Shown: in pieces, positions 34,058-42,996 of the stretch
How positions within the stretch are numbered: the first letter of the stretch is position 1
Layout of the letters: every line of letters starts with the position of its first letter
Assembly (NCBI GenBank): GCA_039888615.1
Contig: JBDQQS010000003.1
Strand: one strand, 5' to 3'
Source: Flavimaribacter sp039888615
GTDB lineage: Bacteria > Pseudomonadota > Alphaproteobacteria > Rhizobiales > Rhizobiaceae
DNA: 64,000 bases
Program-made: the position numbers and the translations under genes
The notes under the pieces: model-generated
Database searches by the model: none
What the model saw: the letters and a program-made list of their open reading frames with translations, nothing else
Told to the model about the DNA's origin: nothing

Positions 34058-35095
34058 TCAGGAACCGAATATCTCGTTCCAGCGGTCGATCCAGTCCGGC
34101 TTGGCGGCGTTCAGCTTGTCGTAATCGACACGGTTCAGACTGTCGATCATCTCTTTGCCATAGGTCCAGATCTTCGCCTGCTCCTCGGTCAGTTCAACAT
34201 TCTTGTTGACCGGCGCGTCGACGCCCTGTTCGGCTTCCGTCTGCTGAATGTCCTTCGACAGAACGAAGTTGATGAATTCGAGCGCAAGATCGACATTCTC
34301 GGCGCCGGTCGGAATGTTGATCGTGTTGAGAGTGGCGATATCGCCGTCGCTCAGCGTCGCCCAGGTCATGCTGGGCACGGCCGCCGTCATCGAAGCCATG
34401 GTGAAGTCCTGCGCCACGGCGACAGTCGCCTCGCCGGTCGAGATCAGGTTCACCAGCTCCGAACCGGTGTTGTAGTTCTTCACGACATTCGGCTTGATTT
34501 CCTCGATCGCGACGAAGGCCTCGTCGGTCTGGGTGTAGGGGTCGACGCCGGCATGGGCCGCGGCGCGCAACACGACGATCGGACCGGCCGTAGTGGTGAT
34601 TCCGGGCAGGCTGATCGTGCTCTTCAGGTCGTCGCGCCACAGATCGTTCCATGATCCGATCGGCGGATCGACCTTGTCGGCGTCATAGACAACGCCGATG
34701 CGGCCGATCGTGTAGGCCGGGCCGTAATTGCCCTGCGGCGCCTGCGCGAGTTCGTAGAGTTCCTCGACATTCGGGATTTTCGCGCGGTCGATTTCCTGAA
34801 ACAGGCCTTCCTCGATGCCGATCTGCGAATAGCTGTCGGTCAGGAAGATCACGTCCACGCCCTTGCCGCCGCGGATCTTCAGCTTGTTCAGCCGGTCGGC
34901 GTTGTTGCCGGTCTCGAACACAACTTCGCAATCGCACATCTTCTTGAAAGGCTCGATGATATTGGCGTTGAGTTTTTCGCCGTTATAGCCCCACCAGGAT
35001 ATGGTGAAGGTCTTGTCCTGGGCGATCGCAGCCTGGCTTCCCAGGGCCAGCGCGCCAAGAGCGACGGCGGCTTTCATCCATGTTTTCATGGTCAT
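34058..35095 (-). CDS. Periplasmic binding protein, polyamine-type (PotD-like)
   Basis: A 345-aa protein with signal peptide MKAAVALGALALGSQAAIAQ, then a class II bacterial binding-protein fold starting TFTISWWGYNG and containing GKGVDVIFLTDSYS and AYTIGRIGVVYDAD. The hydrophobic ligand-pocket context resembles PotD/PotF, but the ligand cannot be read from sequence. Several Mets are possible at the start; the one at 35095 is 7 nt from GGGA. In this island the substrate might be a purine derivative or a polyamine. A TTTTAG-N5-CTAAAA palindrome lies 69 bp upstream of the start. Confidence 0.87.
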   Translation of the reverse strand: MTMKTWMKAAVALGALALGSQAAIAQDKTFTISWWGYNGEKLNANIIEPFKKMCDCEVVFETGNNADRLNKLKIRGGKGVDVIFLTDSYSQIGIEEGLFQEIDRAKIPNVEELYELAQAPQGNYGPAYTIGRIGVVYDADKVDPPIGSWNDLWRDDLKSTISLPGITTTAGPIVVLRAAAHAGVDPYTQTDEAFVAIEEIKPNVVKNYNTGSELVNLISTGEATVAVAQDFTMASMTAAVPSMTWATLSDGDIATLNTINIPTGAENVDLALEFINFVLSKDIQQTEAEQGVDAPVNKNVELTEEQAKIWTYGKEMIDSLNRVDYDKLNAAKPDWIDRWNEIFGS

Positions 35096-35163
35096 TTTCA
35101 TTCCCTTCTGTTGCATGTTTCGAATGAGCGCGACTTTTAAGCGACCGTAATTCCTGCCTGTTT

Positions 35164-35180
35164 TTTTAGCAATACTAAAA
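35164..35180. promoter_or_regulatory. Palindrome TTTTAG-N5-CTAAAA, copy 1
   Basis: TTTTAG CAATA CTAAAA, a perfect 6+6 bp dyad with a 5-bp spacer, in the spacer between the adenine deaminase-like gene and the binding-protein gene. An identical dyad with a different spacer occurs at 62675-62691. It could also form a weak AT-rich hairpin after the deaminase gene. Confidence 0.5.
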
Positions 35181-35215
35181 GACGGTCATCGTGGTTCTAC
35201 GAGTGAATTGTCCTC

Positions 35216-37084
35216 TTAGAAAACCACCGGATGAGTCTCGCCGGTGGCCACATTGACCAGACCCTGCGGCGCATGATCGCTCGGCGCCACGAGCACCCAG
35301 CGCCAGGGGGCGCAGGTCAGCGTCGCGAACGCCAGCCGCTCGGGAAATCCCGGTCCCCAGCGCGGGTGAAAGGTCGGTTCGTACATCCAGTCGACCTTTT
35401 CGCCCTCCGCGTAGAGCGCCTGCATGTCGGCGTCGAGTTCTTCCGCCGTCCGGCTGCTCATCAACCCGGCGACCTCGTAGCGCACAGTCGCCGCCACTTC
35501 GCCTTCCCGAACCAGCGCCCATCCGCCGTCCATCTCCGCAATCGCGTTGACGGCCGCCGCCATCGCCTCGTCGGACGATCCGGCGCACCAGATGTTGTGC
35601 TTGTCATGGGCCATGGAGCAGGCAAGCGCCGTGTCAGGCGTGCGCGGACCGCAGCCGAGCCAGAACATTTTCGACACCGCCGCCTTTCCGGAGAACCGGT
35701 CTACGATGGCGAATTTGGTGATGTTGCGGCTTTCGTCGCGCTGGACGAGACCATTATCGACCGGAAGATCGAAGGTCAGGAAATCATCAGTCCAGTGAAA
35801 CGGCCGAAGCACCGCCGCCTTCATCGTGTCGCGGCCGGGTTCAGCCCTGACGTGAAAGTCCCCTGCCGTTACGGCCCGGCCGATATTCACGGTCTTTGTC
35901 GCCCAGTCCGGCCAGTCGATCTGCGGGATTTGGGGAAGATAGGTCTTGCCTTCCGACACCGGCTTTCCATCGGCCCAGACCTTTTCTACCGCAAAGGACT
36001 GCATATCGGACACCAGCACGATATCGGCGTAGCGCCCAGACGCGATCGATCCAACCCAGGGCGTCAGCCGCATGTGGCGGGCCGGATTGATGGTCACGCA
36101 TTGCACTGCGATTTCAGGCGCGAGACCAGCCTCGATTGCCATCCGGACATTGTGATCCGTCGCGCCGAGCTTCAGCGTGTCGGAGGCGCTGCGATCGTCT
36201 GTCGTAAGCGCAATCTGCGACCAGTCCTGAAGCCCCTTTTCCAGCAGCCCGGCAATGACCTCCGGCAGGCTGTGGATCCTGAGTTCCATGAACAGACCAT
36301 GCGTCAGCTTTTCCCAGAATTCCTCGACGGTCCACGCCTCGTGATCGGAGGATAGTCCGGCCGCCGCAAAGGCGTTGATGGTCGCAACATCCCGGATGCC
36401 AGCCGCGTGGCCCTCCACGACGCCCCGTCGCTCGAACGTGGCGCGGATCATGCCCCAGAGCCGGTCGTAAGACGGATTGTCGGGATTCCAGACAGACGGC
36501 CAGTCCATCACCTCGTCGAGGCCCGCCGTCATCAGGCTCTGCTGCATGAAGCGGTTCTGCTCCTCGTAACCGAACCAGCCGCCGCCGTGTTCGTAGCCGG
36601 TTGGCGGCACCGCGGAGCCCGGCAACGGAAAGATTTTCAGGGGCGAGCCCGCAGCCCTTGCCGTCAGCCAGAAATCGAGGGTTTTCGCGCCATTCACATT
36701 GGAAAACTCATGGCTCGCCTCGCAAGTCCAGGTGTTGCCGCGCGGCAGCACCAGCGCCGCCTCGTATTCCGGCGTCAGGTGCGAACTCTCGATGTGCTTG
36801 TGGATTTCGCCAAGCCCCGGCACGGCGGAAAACTCGGGCTCGTGCACCCGGCGCTCCACTTCGCCGGGATAACTGCCCGCATCGCCCACAAAGGCGATCC
36901 GCCTGCCCTTGATGATGATCTCCTGGTCCTGCCTCCAGGTTCTCGTCGCGACATCCAGAAGCCGGCCCACGCGCAGCGCCGTGTCTGCCGACCGCTTTCC
37001 GAGCGCGGTGAGCGTCAGGTCCTGTCGGATGGCGATTTCGGTCTCTGCGTCAAGTTCGACGTCGAACGTTGTATTGGTGGTCAT
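35216..37084 (-). CDS. Divergent adenine deaminase-family amidohydrolase
   Basis: A 622-aa protein. It aligns along its length with the canonical adenine deaminase at 46779-48581. Corresponding motifs are GEIHKHIESSHL (for DPHIHVESSMI), TCEASHEFSNVNG (for FCDSHEIGNVMG), SSDHEAW (for TDTHEAI) and TTDDRSASD (for CTDDRDADD), so the metal ligands and catalytic Asp are retained. The N-terminal segment and the C-terminal half differ. It may deaminate a modified 6-aminopurine or act on another ring amide; substrate not predictable. It lies next to the molybdenum hydroxylase genes, which supports a role in purine breakdown. Confidence 0.78.
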   Translation of the reverse strand: MTTNTTFDVELDAETEIAIRQDLTLTALGKRSADTALRVGRLLDVATRTWRQDQEIIIKGRRIAFVGDAGSYPGEVERRVHEPEFSAVPGLGEIHKHIESSHLTPEYEAALVLPRGNTWTCEASHEFSNVNGAKTLDFWLTARAAGSPLKIFPLPGSAVPPTGYEHGGGWFGYEEQNRFMQQSLMTAGLDEVMDWPSVWNPDNPSYDRLWGMIRATFERRGVVEGHAAGIRDVATINAFAAAGLSSDHEAWTVEEFWEKLTHGLFMELRIHSLPEVIAGLLEKGLQDWSQIALTTDDRSASDTLKLGATDHNVRMAIEAGLAPEIAVQCVTINPARHMRLTPWVGSIASGRYADIVLVSDMQSFAVEKVWADGKPVSEGKTYLPQIPQIDWPDWATKTVNIGRAVTAGDFHVRAEPGRDTMKAAVLRPFHWTDDFLTFDLPVDNGLVQRDESRNITKFAIVDRFSGKAAVSKMFWLGCGPRTPDTALACSMAHDKHNIWCAGSSDEAMAAAVNAIAEMDGGWALVREGEVAATVRYEVAGLMSSRTAEELDADMQALYAEGEKVDWMYEPTFHPRWGPGFPERLAFATLTCAPWRWVLVAPSDHAPQGLVNVATGETHPVVF

Positions 37085-37099
37085 GGCGCTAAATGGGCC

Positions 37100-37591
37100 T
37101 TATGATAAATCGCTGCGCTCGGCGCGAACCGCCTCGGCGGCGGCCTGCGCGCCACGCAATATAGAATGATATCCCGTGCAGCGACATATGTTGCCTTCCA
37201 GCGCCGCCTTGATCCGCGACAGGTCCGCTTCCGGCTCATTGCGTAGCAGACCCACAAGCACCGTCACGAAGCCCGGCGCACAATAACCGCACTGGAAGGC
37301 GTTTTCCTCCGTCATCGCCTGCCTGACAATCCTCGTTTCAGGCAGGATATCCAGCCCTTCAGGGCTGACGATGTCCGCGCCCTCCAGTTGCCAGGCCATG
37401 GCGAGGCAGGCGTTGACGGGCTTTCCGTTCATCAAAACCGTGCAGGCCCCGCATCGCCCCACGCCGCAAGCGACCTTGCTCGCCGTCAGCCATAACAAAT
37501 CCCGCAGGATTTCGGAAAGCCGCGTTTCCGCCGTCACATCAAGCGCGCGTTCGACGCCATTGAGCCGGAAACTGACGCGGGCGGCGCTCAC
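37100..37591 (-). CDS. 2Fe-2S subunit of a xanthine-dehydrogenase-type molybdenum hydroxylase
   Basis: A 163-aa protein. The first cluster is bound by CGVGRCGACTVLMNG plus a downstream Cys (NACLAM), and the second by CGYCAPG and CRCTGY. Length and order match CoxS/XdhC-type electron-transfer subunits. Its start overlaps the stop of the large FAD/Mo subunit gene by 4 nt, and together they form a two-polypeptide enzyme. Confidence 0.93.
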   Translation of the reverse strand: MSAARVSFRLNGVERALDVTAETRLSEILRDLLWLTASKVACGVGRCGACTVLMNGKPVNACLAMAWQLEGADIVSPEGLDILPETRIVRQAMTEENAFQCGYCAPGFVTVLVGLLRNEPEADLSRIKAALEGNICRCTGYHSILRGAQAAAEAVRAERSDLS

Positions 37592-40500
37592 TGCATCCTC
37601 TCCATGTAGTCGTGAATGGCTTCAGGAGAAAGCGGCGACCGCGACGGCCAGAAGCCAATGGCGTCGCCCACCGCGTTGACGATCGCCGGCGTAACAGAGG
37701 CGATGCCCAGTTCGCCGACGCCGCGAGGCCCCAGATCGTCGCCCTCATCAAGACTTTCCTGCGCGAAGACGCTCAACCGCTCGGCCGTGTCCGCAATGCC
37801 CGGCATCATGTAGGTGTCCAGATTGGTCGTCAGATAGGCGCCGTCCCGCATCAGGGAATCTTCCAGCAGGGTGAATCCCAGACCCTGCATCGCGCCGCCC
37901 TCCATCTGGCCGAGATAGGAGGCCACGTCGATCACAGGCCCCGCCGCCGAGTGCAGATCCAGATCGAGCACCCGCGCCTCGCCGGTCGCGCGTGACACTG
38001 CAACGCGCGCGATTGTTGCGCCGAAAGCGAAAATGTAGCGGGCGTTGCCGCCGTCATGCTCCGTCTTCGGAAACGCGAAATGCGTCGAAACGCTCGGACG
38101 CTCGGCCGGATCAAGCGCTGCTGCCAGATCCACATAACTGATCAGGAGATCGCCGCTGTTCGACCGCCTGTCGGCTATCCCGCCAGCGACCAGACACAGG
38201 TCCTGCGGTTCCCTGTCGAGGCGCAGGCCAGCCGCCGCCGTCATTCGTCGCACAAACTCCGGCGCGGTGCGGCGAGCCGTGTTCCACAGCACGTAGGAGC
38301 CGCGCGACGCGGTTGTTGACCCGGAATCCGGCGCAAGCAGCGTATCGCCGGTAATCGGGCGCACATCGTCGCGCGTGCAGCCAACAAAGTCAGCCACCTG
38401 ACTGGTTATAGCCGCATGCAGCCCTTGCCCGAGTTCGTCGAGCCCGAGCAGCGCCTCTATGCGTCCGTCCTCCGCCAGCCTCAGCACGCCGCCGCCCTCG
38501 TCATGCGGGATCGTGCCAAGACCGTTGCCCTGATAACTCAGCGCCATGCCGACGCCGACATAGTCCGCGCCGTCAGGTGAGAGCCCCCGTTCGCAGGACC
38601 ACAGACGACTGGTCATCGCCGCTTCCAGCATTTCGTCGCAGCGCTCGGTCAGGGAAACGCGCTGCCCCAGATAGCCAGGCATGCCCGGCGTTCTGAGATT
38701 GCGCCGACGCATGTCACTAGGCGACAGGCCGCAAAGCCCGGCCAAGCGGTCCATTTGGCACTCCACTGCGAAAGTCATCTGATTGGCGCCGAAACCGCGA
38801 AACGCGCCGCCCACGCCATTGTTGGTGTAGGCCAGCCTTCCTCGCGTGCGGATATTTGCGATGACATAGGGACCGGCGGCGTGTTCCAGCGCCGTTTCGA
38901 GCACGCCGGGGCTGAGCGACGCGTAAGCGCCGGAATCCGAAATGAGGTCAACCTCCTGCGCAACAAGCCGGCCGTCCCTGTCGCAACCGGTGCGCATGCG
39001 TAGCCGCATCGGATTGCGCTTCGTCCCGGCAACGACGGATTCCGTGCGATCGAGATGCAGACGAACAGCTTTGCCGCTCTTGATAGCAAGCAGCGCGAGC
39101 GCCGGCTGAACGGTCAATTCATCCTTGCCGCCGAAGGAACCGCCGGTCGGACTGGACGTCACCCGAATACGTTCCTCGGGAATGCCGAGTATCCGGGAAA
39201 GCTGCATTCGGTCGCGATAATTGTGCTGGCCGCCGGCGGCGACATGCAGCGTCCCATCAGCTTCCAGACGCGCAAAGCCGCCTTCGGTTTCCAGGAAGCC
39301 GTGCATCTGCCGCGGCATTTCATAGATCTCTTCAACAACATGCGCCGCCTGAAGAAACCCGGCTTCGATGTCGCCGCGATCGAAATGCAATTCGGTCTGC
39401 ACATTGCCGGAGTCGTGCACAGCCGCGCTTCGAGGATCGAGCGCGATCTCCGGATCGTCGACCAGCGGGAGCGGTTCGTATGCGACGCGTATAAGGCCCA
39501 GCGCCACCTCGGCCGTCGCGGCGTCAACAGCGGCGACCGCGGCCACCGGGTCACCTGCATAGCGAACTTTGTCGTGACAGAGCGCGGGTTGATCCTGGAA
39601 GACGATGCCGAAGCCGTTCTCTCCGCGAATATCCCTGTGGGTCACAACAGCTGCGACCCCGGGCAAAGCCTCCGCCGCGCTGACGTCGATGCTTAACAGT
39701 CTCGCATGCGGAACGCCGGCTCGCAGAATTCGTCCAACGAGCATGCCGTCTTCCCGGACGTCGGTCAGATAAGAGAGCGTGGCGTCGACTTTCTCCGGCA
39801 TGTCCGGACGGGTGAACCATCGATCGGGAAGCGTCTTCTTTCCGAGCTCGATTTCCCCGCGGGCGAGCGCGGGCGGTGGTGGGTCGGCGTGCGCGTGATA
39901 TGCGACGCCGCCCAGTTTCGCCTGCAACGCATGGACAATCGTCCCGGCCGCCGCCTTGCGGCGATAGGCGCCGCTGCGAAACAGATCATCAGGCGCCTCG
40001 ACTTCCCGCAATATCGTTTCCGAAACCGCTGTCCAGTCGCAGGACTCGATGCTCTTTCCCTGCAGCGCCAGTTCGGTCGATATGAGCCGCGACGGCGATA
40101 CGACGCCGCCCCCGACTGCAATTCGACATTCGCCAAACCGGCCATTATCGACGTGGACAACGCCGGCGATTGCAACGATCGAAGGCGTAAAGGTGCGCCG
40201 CAACCCGACCTTCCGGTATATCCAAACCACTTCGTCTCCGAGCGCCGGCACATTGACAGCGCACACAATATCCGTGGCCGCCGGTGTTTCTCGCAGCCAG
40301 TCGCCAAGCGCGATCTCGGCTATCGCGCCAGATCGAAAAACAACAAGCCGCGCCTCCAGCGCCAGCAAAACCGGCAGCAGGCAGCCATTGCGGTTGGCGA
40401 TATTGCCGCCGATCGTGGCGAGGTTGCGCACCGCTGGTCCGGCGACTGATCCGATCGCATGGGCAAGCAACGGCGCGCCCGTCTGCAAACCTACATCACT

Positions 40501-40731
40501 GGAGACGTCGGAGAGGGTCGCCAGCGCTCCAGCGCGAACATGACCACCTTCGGCCTGAACGCCTTTCAGTTCGGCAATTTGGCCGAGATCGATCAGGATG
40601 TCGGGCTTCGCCCCGCCATTCGCCCATAGAAGCTGAAGCGCTGTCGCGCCGGCGACGAAACAGGCGGTCCCGCCGGCGTCCCGCGCAATCTCCTGGGCTT
40701 CCGTCAGACTTTCGGGATGAACAACCCGCAT
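37588..40731 (-). CDS. Fused FAD + molybdopterin subunit, xanthine-dehydrogenase type
   Basis: A 1047-aa protein that joins two subunits usually encoded separately. Residues about 1-280 are the FAD-binding CoxM-like domain (FVAGATALQLLWANGG; TIGGNIANRN). Residues about 300-1040 are the Mo-cofactor subunit: GGSFGGKDE, VGGAFRGFGANQ with the substrate Arg typical of purine hydroxylases, and GVGELGIASVTPAIVNAV with the catalytic Glu. The likely reaction is hydroxylation of a purine or related heteroaromatic ring at carbon. The linker near residue 290 is short. It is coupled to the 2Fe-2S subunit gene and follows the Rieske-less oxygenase gene. Confidence 0.9.
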   Translation of the reverse strand: MRVVHPESLTEAQEIARDAGGTACFVAGATALQLLWANGGAKPDILIDLGQIAELKGVQAEGGHVRAGALATLSDVSSDVGLQTGAPLLAHAIGSVAGPAVRNLATIGGNIANRNGCLLPVLLALEARLVVFRSGAIAEIALGDWLRETPAATDIVCAVNVPALGDEVVWIYRKVGLRRTFTPSIVAIAGVVHVDNGRFGECRIAVGGGVVSPSRLISTELALQGKSIESCDWTAVSETILREVEAPDDLFRSGAYRRKAAAGTIVHALQAKLGGVAYHAHADPPPPALARGEIELGKKTLPDRWFTRPDMPEKVDATLSYLTDVREDGMLVGRILRAGVPHARLLSIDVSAAEALPGVAAVVTHRDIRGENGFGIVFQDQPALCHDKVRYAGDPVAAVAAVDAATAEVALGLIRVAYEPLPLVDDPEIALDPRSAAVHDSGNVQTELHFDRGDIEAGFLQAAHVVEEIYEMPRQMHGFLETEGGFARLEADGTLHVAAGGQHNYRDRMQLSRILGIPEERIRVTSSPTGGSFGGKDELTVQPALALLAIKSGKAVRLHLDRTESVVAGTKRNPMRLRMRTGCDRDGRLVAQEVDLISDSGAYASLSPGVLETALEHAAGPYVIANIRTRGRLAYTNNGVGGAFRGFGANQMTFAVECQMDRLAGLCGLSPSDMRRRNLRTPGMPGYLGQRVSLTERCDEMLEAAMTSRLWSCERGLSPDGADYVGVGMALSYQGNGLGTIPHDEGGGVLRLAEDGRIEALLGLDELGQGLHAAITSQVADFVGCTRDDVRPITGDTLLAPDSGSTTASRGSYVLWNTARRTAPEFVRRMTAAAGLRLDREPQDLCLVAGGIADRRSNSGDLLISYVDLAAALDPAERPSVSTHFAFPKTEHDGGNARYIFAFGATIARVAVSRATGEARVLDLDLHSAAGPVIDVASYLGQMEGGAMQGLGFTLLEDSLMRDGAYLTTNLDTYMMPGIADTAERLSVFAQESLDEGDDLGPRGVGELGIASVTPAIVNAVGDAIGFWPSRSPLSPEAIHDYMERMQ

Positions 40732-40736
40732 GCGGC

Positions 40737-41600
40737 TCAGGACCTCACGGTTCCGAAGCGCACGCCCTTTTCCTTCAGCCAGCGCCGGTAGGCGACAGAC
40801 GAGGAATCTGCCCGAGTCGGGATTTCGCGGCGCGGTTCGAGCGGCAGCAGCAACGGCCGCTGGTTCTCCACGATGATCCGGTCCTGCAGGAAAATCACCT
40901 GCTCGAAGTGCAGGATCGAGGTGTGCGATGAATGGTCGTCAACCAGATACATCACCGGCTGCGCGCGGCAGTATCCCTCTTCCATAGGCTGAATAAACAG
41001 CGCAATGGCGTCCAGCCTATCCGGCGCCGTCGGGCAAACCCGATAGAGCATCACGGTGAAGGGCGAAGGGACACGATAGGTCAGGTGAACGAAATCGCCT
41101 TCGTTTTCCGTGGCCGCGATGCGCGGCTGGAAAAACGTGCAATTGGTGGCCCACACTTCGTCGACGTCGCGGCGGATTTCGCTCTTGTAGACCGGAACTT
41201 CGGTGTGAGGCTCGGCGCCCAGGATGTCCGTGTGGACAAATGGAAAATGCGCCATGTCGAGGAAATTCTCGACGACCCTGAGCCCGGAGGCCCGCATCGT
41301 CACCCAGCCGCAGGGCACGTAACGGCGATCGGCCTCATGCGATTCCTCGATCTCCACAATATCCTTGTTCGGCGCGCCAAGCGTGGTGAACACGCAGCCG
41401 TAGCGCTCGCGAACGGGAAGCGGCGGACCATATTCGCCGTCCTCCATCACCTCGCGGATCACCGGGGCTCCGCCCTCGTTGCGACAAAGCGCGATATCCT
41501 GTCCGAGAAGCCGGGTGCGGACAGGCTTCGAGGTCAGATCAGTGGATGTTTCCACGGCGTACCAGTCGTCAAGCACGGCCCTGTCTGTGGTCTTTGTCAT
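40737..41600 (-). CDS. Rieske-less oxygenase alpha subunit (NdmC-like), copy 1
   Basis: A 287-aa protein. It has the mononuclear-iron catalytic domain of Rieske oxygenases: RVVENFLDMAHFPFVHTDIL (D-x2-H-x4-H iron-site motif) and the late LQDRIIVENQRPLLLPLEP. The N-terminus before it (about 110 aa) has no C-x-H...C-x2-H motif, so it cannot hold its own 2Fe-2S Rieske cluster. This is the architecture of NdmC, the N7-demethylase subunit of the Pseudomonas caffeine pathway, which takes electrons from a Rieske domain on another protein. A close paralogue sits at 56974-57831. Start: ATG with GGAAGGG upstream, one base after the amidohydrolase stop. Confidence 0.82.
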   Translation of the reverse strand: MTKTTDRAVLDDWYAVETSTDLTSKPVRTRLLGQDIALCRNEGGAPVIREVMEDGEYGPPLPVRERYGCVFTTLGAPNKDIVEIEESHEADRRYVPCGWVTMRASGLRVVENFLDMAHFPFVHTDILGAEPHTEVPVYKSEIRRDVDEVWATNCTFFQPRIAATENEGDFVHLTYRVPSPFTVMLYRVCPTAPDRLDAIALFIQPMEEGYCRAQPVMYLVDDHSSHTSILHFEQVIFLQDRIIVENQRPLLLPLEPRREIPTRADSSSVAYRRWLKEKGVRFGTVRS

Positions 41601-41601
41601 G

Positions 41602-42996
41602 TCATGACCCTTCCTGCCCGGTCTCGGTCCACTGTTTCGACCCGCCCGTATTGGCTGCAAGCCACTTCGCGCGGCGTTCGAACAGGCCGGGCGCAACGCG
41701 GTGTATGTCCGCGATGATTTCGGACAGATCCCCGATCTTCAGCTCTCCGTCATCGACGAGGATCTGGCCGTCGACCATCGTCAGACAAACGTCGCCGCCA
41801 CGCACAGCATGAACCAGATTGTGCTGGAGGTTGAAATACGGACCTTCGCCGAAAAGCGGCGTCATGCGCGGCGTATCGGTTCTGACGGCAATGATGTCAG
41901 CCTGCTTGCCTGTCTCGATGGATCCGATCTCGCTGTCGAGCCCGATCGCCTTCGCGCCCAGAATCGTCGCCATTCGCAGACACTGCCAGCTGTCCATGGC
42001 GGCGGCGTCGCGATGATTCAACTTGCCGAGCAGCGAAGCGCCCTTCATTTCCTCGAACATGTCGAAATTGTTGTTTTCCTTTTCGCCGTCCGTTCCGAGC
42101 CCGACCGGCACGCCGGCGGCGAGCATGTCCGAGATCGGCGCAATGCCGCTCGCAAGCTTCATGTTGCTGACCGGATTGTGGGCGACCGACACCGGCCGTT
42201 GAGAAATCAGTTCCACTTCGCTCTCGTCCAGCCAGACGGCGTGCGCGATCATCGCACGCGGCGTCTCGAAGAAGCCGAGATCTTCGAGCGCGAACATCGG
42301 CCGTTTGCCATAGCGTTTTTCGAATTCCGTGACCTCGATATCGGCCTCGCTGCAATGGGTGTGAAACCCCGTGCCGTGGCGCTTGGCCATCTCGATCGCC
42401 CGCCGCTGGCCGGCTTCATCCGCGTAGAAAAGATGTTCGAGCCCGACCCACACGTTGACCCGCCCGCCGGCCTTGCGATGCCAGCCCTCGATCAGCGCCT
42501 CGTTCATGTCCAGCGTGTCGAAATAGTCGTAGTCCGGATGCTCGCCGACATAGGGAACGGCGACGAGACGGTTGCCGATGGCCTCGGCGGCCCTGGCGCT
42601 GCCCTCCATATAGCGCCACATATCGACAACGGTCGTTGTGCCCCCGAGCACGGATTCCGCATAGCACAGGCGGGAGGCGATCTCCGCCTCGAGTGGCTGA
42701 AGCATGCGATGCATCGGGTTGATGTGCAGTGTCAGCCAGTCCCAGACAGGCAGATGTTCCGCCGTGCCTCGAAGAAAGCCGGAATGGGCGTGGGCGTTGA
42801 CGATGCCCGGCATCAGGAGCGCGTCGGGCAAATGCTTCACGGCGATGTCCGGATGGCGCGCCGAAAGGTCCTCGCGGGCGCCGACGGCCTCGATCCGCCC
42901 GTCCCGCACCAGAACAGCGCCATCGGTAATAACCGTGTTGTCGACATCCATCGTCAGCAGATAGTTGCCGGATAGGATCAGTTCGTCTGCAGACAT
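41602..42996 (-). CDS. Amidohydrolase, ATZ/TRZ (chlorohydrolase/deaminase) family
   Basis: A 464-aa protein with a TIM-barrel metal site: VNAHAHSGFLRG (H-x-H), GFHTHCSEAD, MIAHAVWLDESE and LGTDGEKENNNFD. The N-terminal beta strands and the C-terminal KQADIIAVRTDTP return form the usual sandwich domain. Members deaminate or dechlorinate purine, pyrimidine and triazine rings, which fits the surrounding purine island; the exact ring is not predictable. The 3' end is 1 nt from the Rieske-less oxygenase start, and the 5' end overlaps the GMC gene by 19 nt. Confidence 0.88.
   Translation of the reverse strand: MSADELILSGNYLLTMDVDNTVITDGAVLVRDGRIEAVGAREDLSARHPDIAVKHLPDALLMPGIVNAHAHSGFLRGTAEHLPVWDWLTLHINPMHRMLQPLEAEIASRLCYAESVLGGTTTVVDMWRYMEGSARAAEAIGNRLVAVPYVGEHPDYDYFDTLDMNEALIEGWHRKAGGRVNVWVGLEHLFYADEAGQRRAIEMAKRHGTGFHTHCSEADIEVTEFEKRYGKRPMFALEDLGFFETPRAMIAHAVWLDESEVELISQRPVSVAHNPVSNMKLASGIAPISDMLAAGVPVGLGTDGEKENNNFDMFEEMKGASLLGKLNHRDAAAMDSWQCLRMATILGAKAIGLDSEIGSIETGKQADIIAVRTDTPRMTPLFGEGPYFNLQHNLVHAVRGGDVCLTMVDGQILVDDGELKIGDLSEIIADIHRVAPGLFERRAKWLAANTGGSKQWTETGQEGS

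Noticed and set aside
35164..35180. Rho-independent terminator after the adenine deaminase-like gene
   Set aside because: The stem is only 6 bp of A/T-rich pairs; the same arms occur before another gene at 62675, so an operator is more likely.
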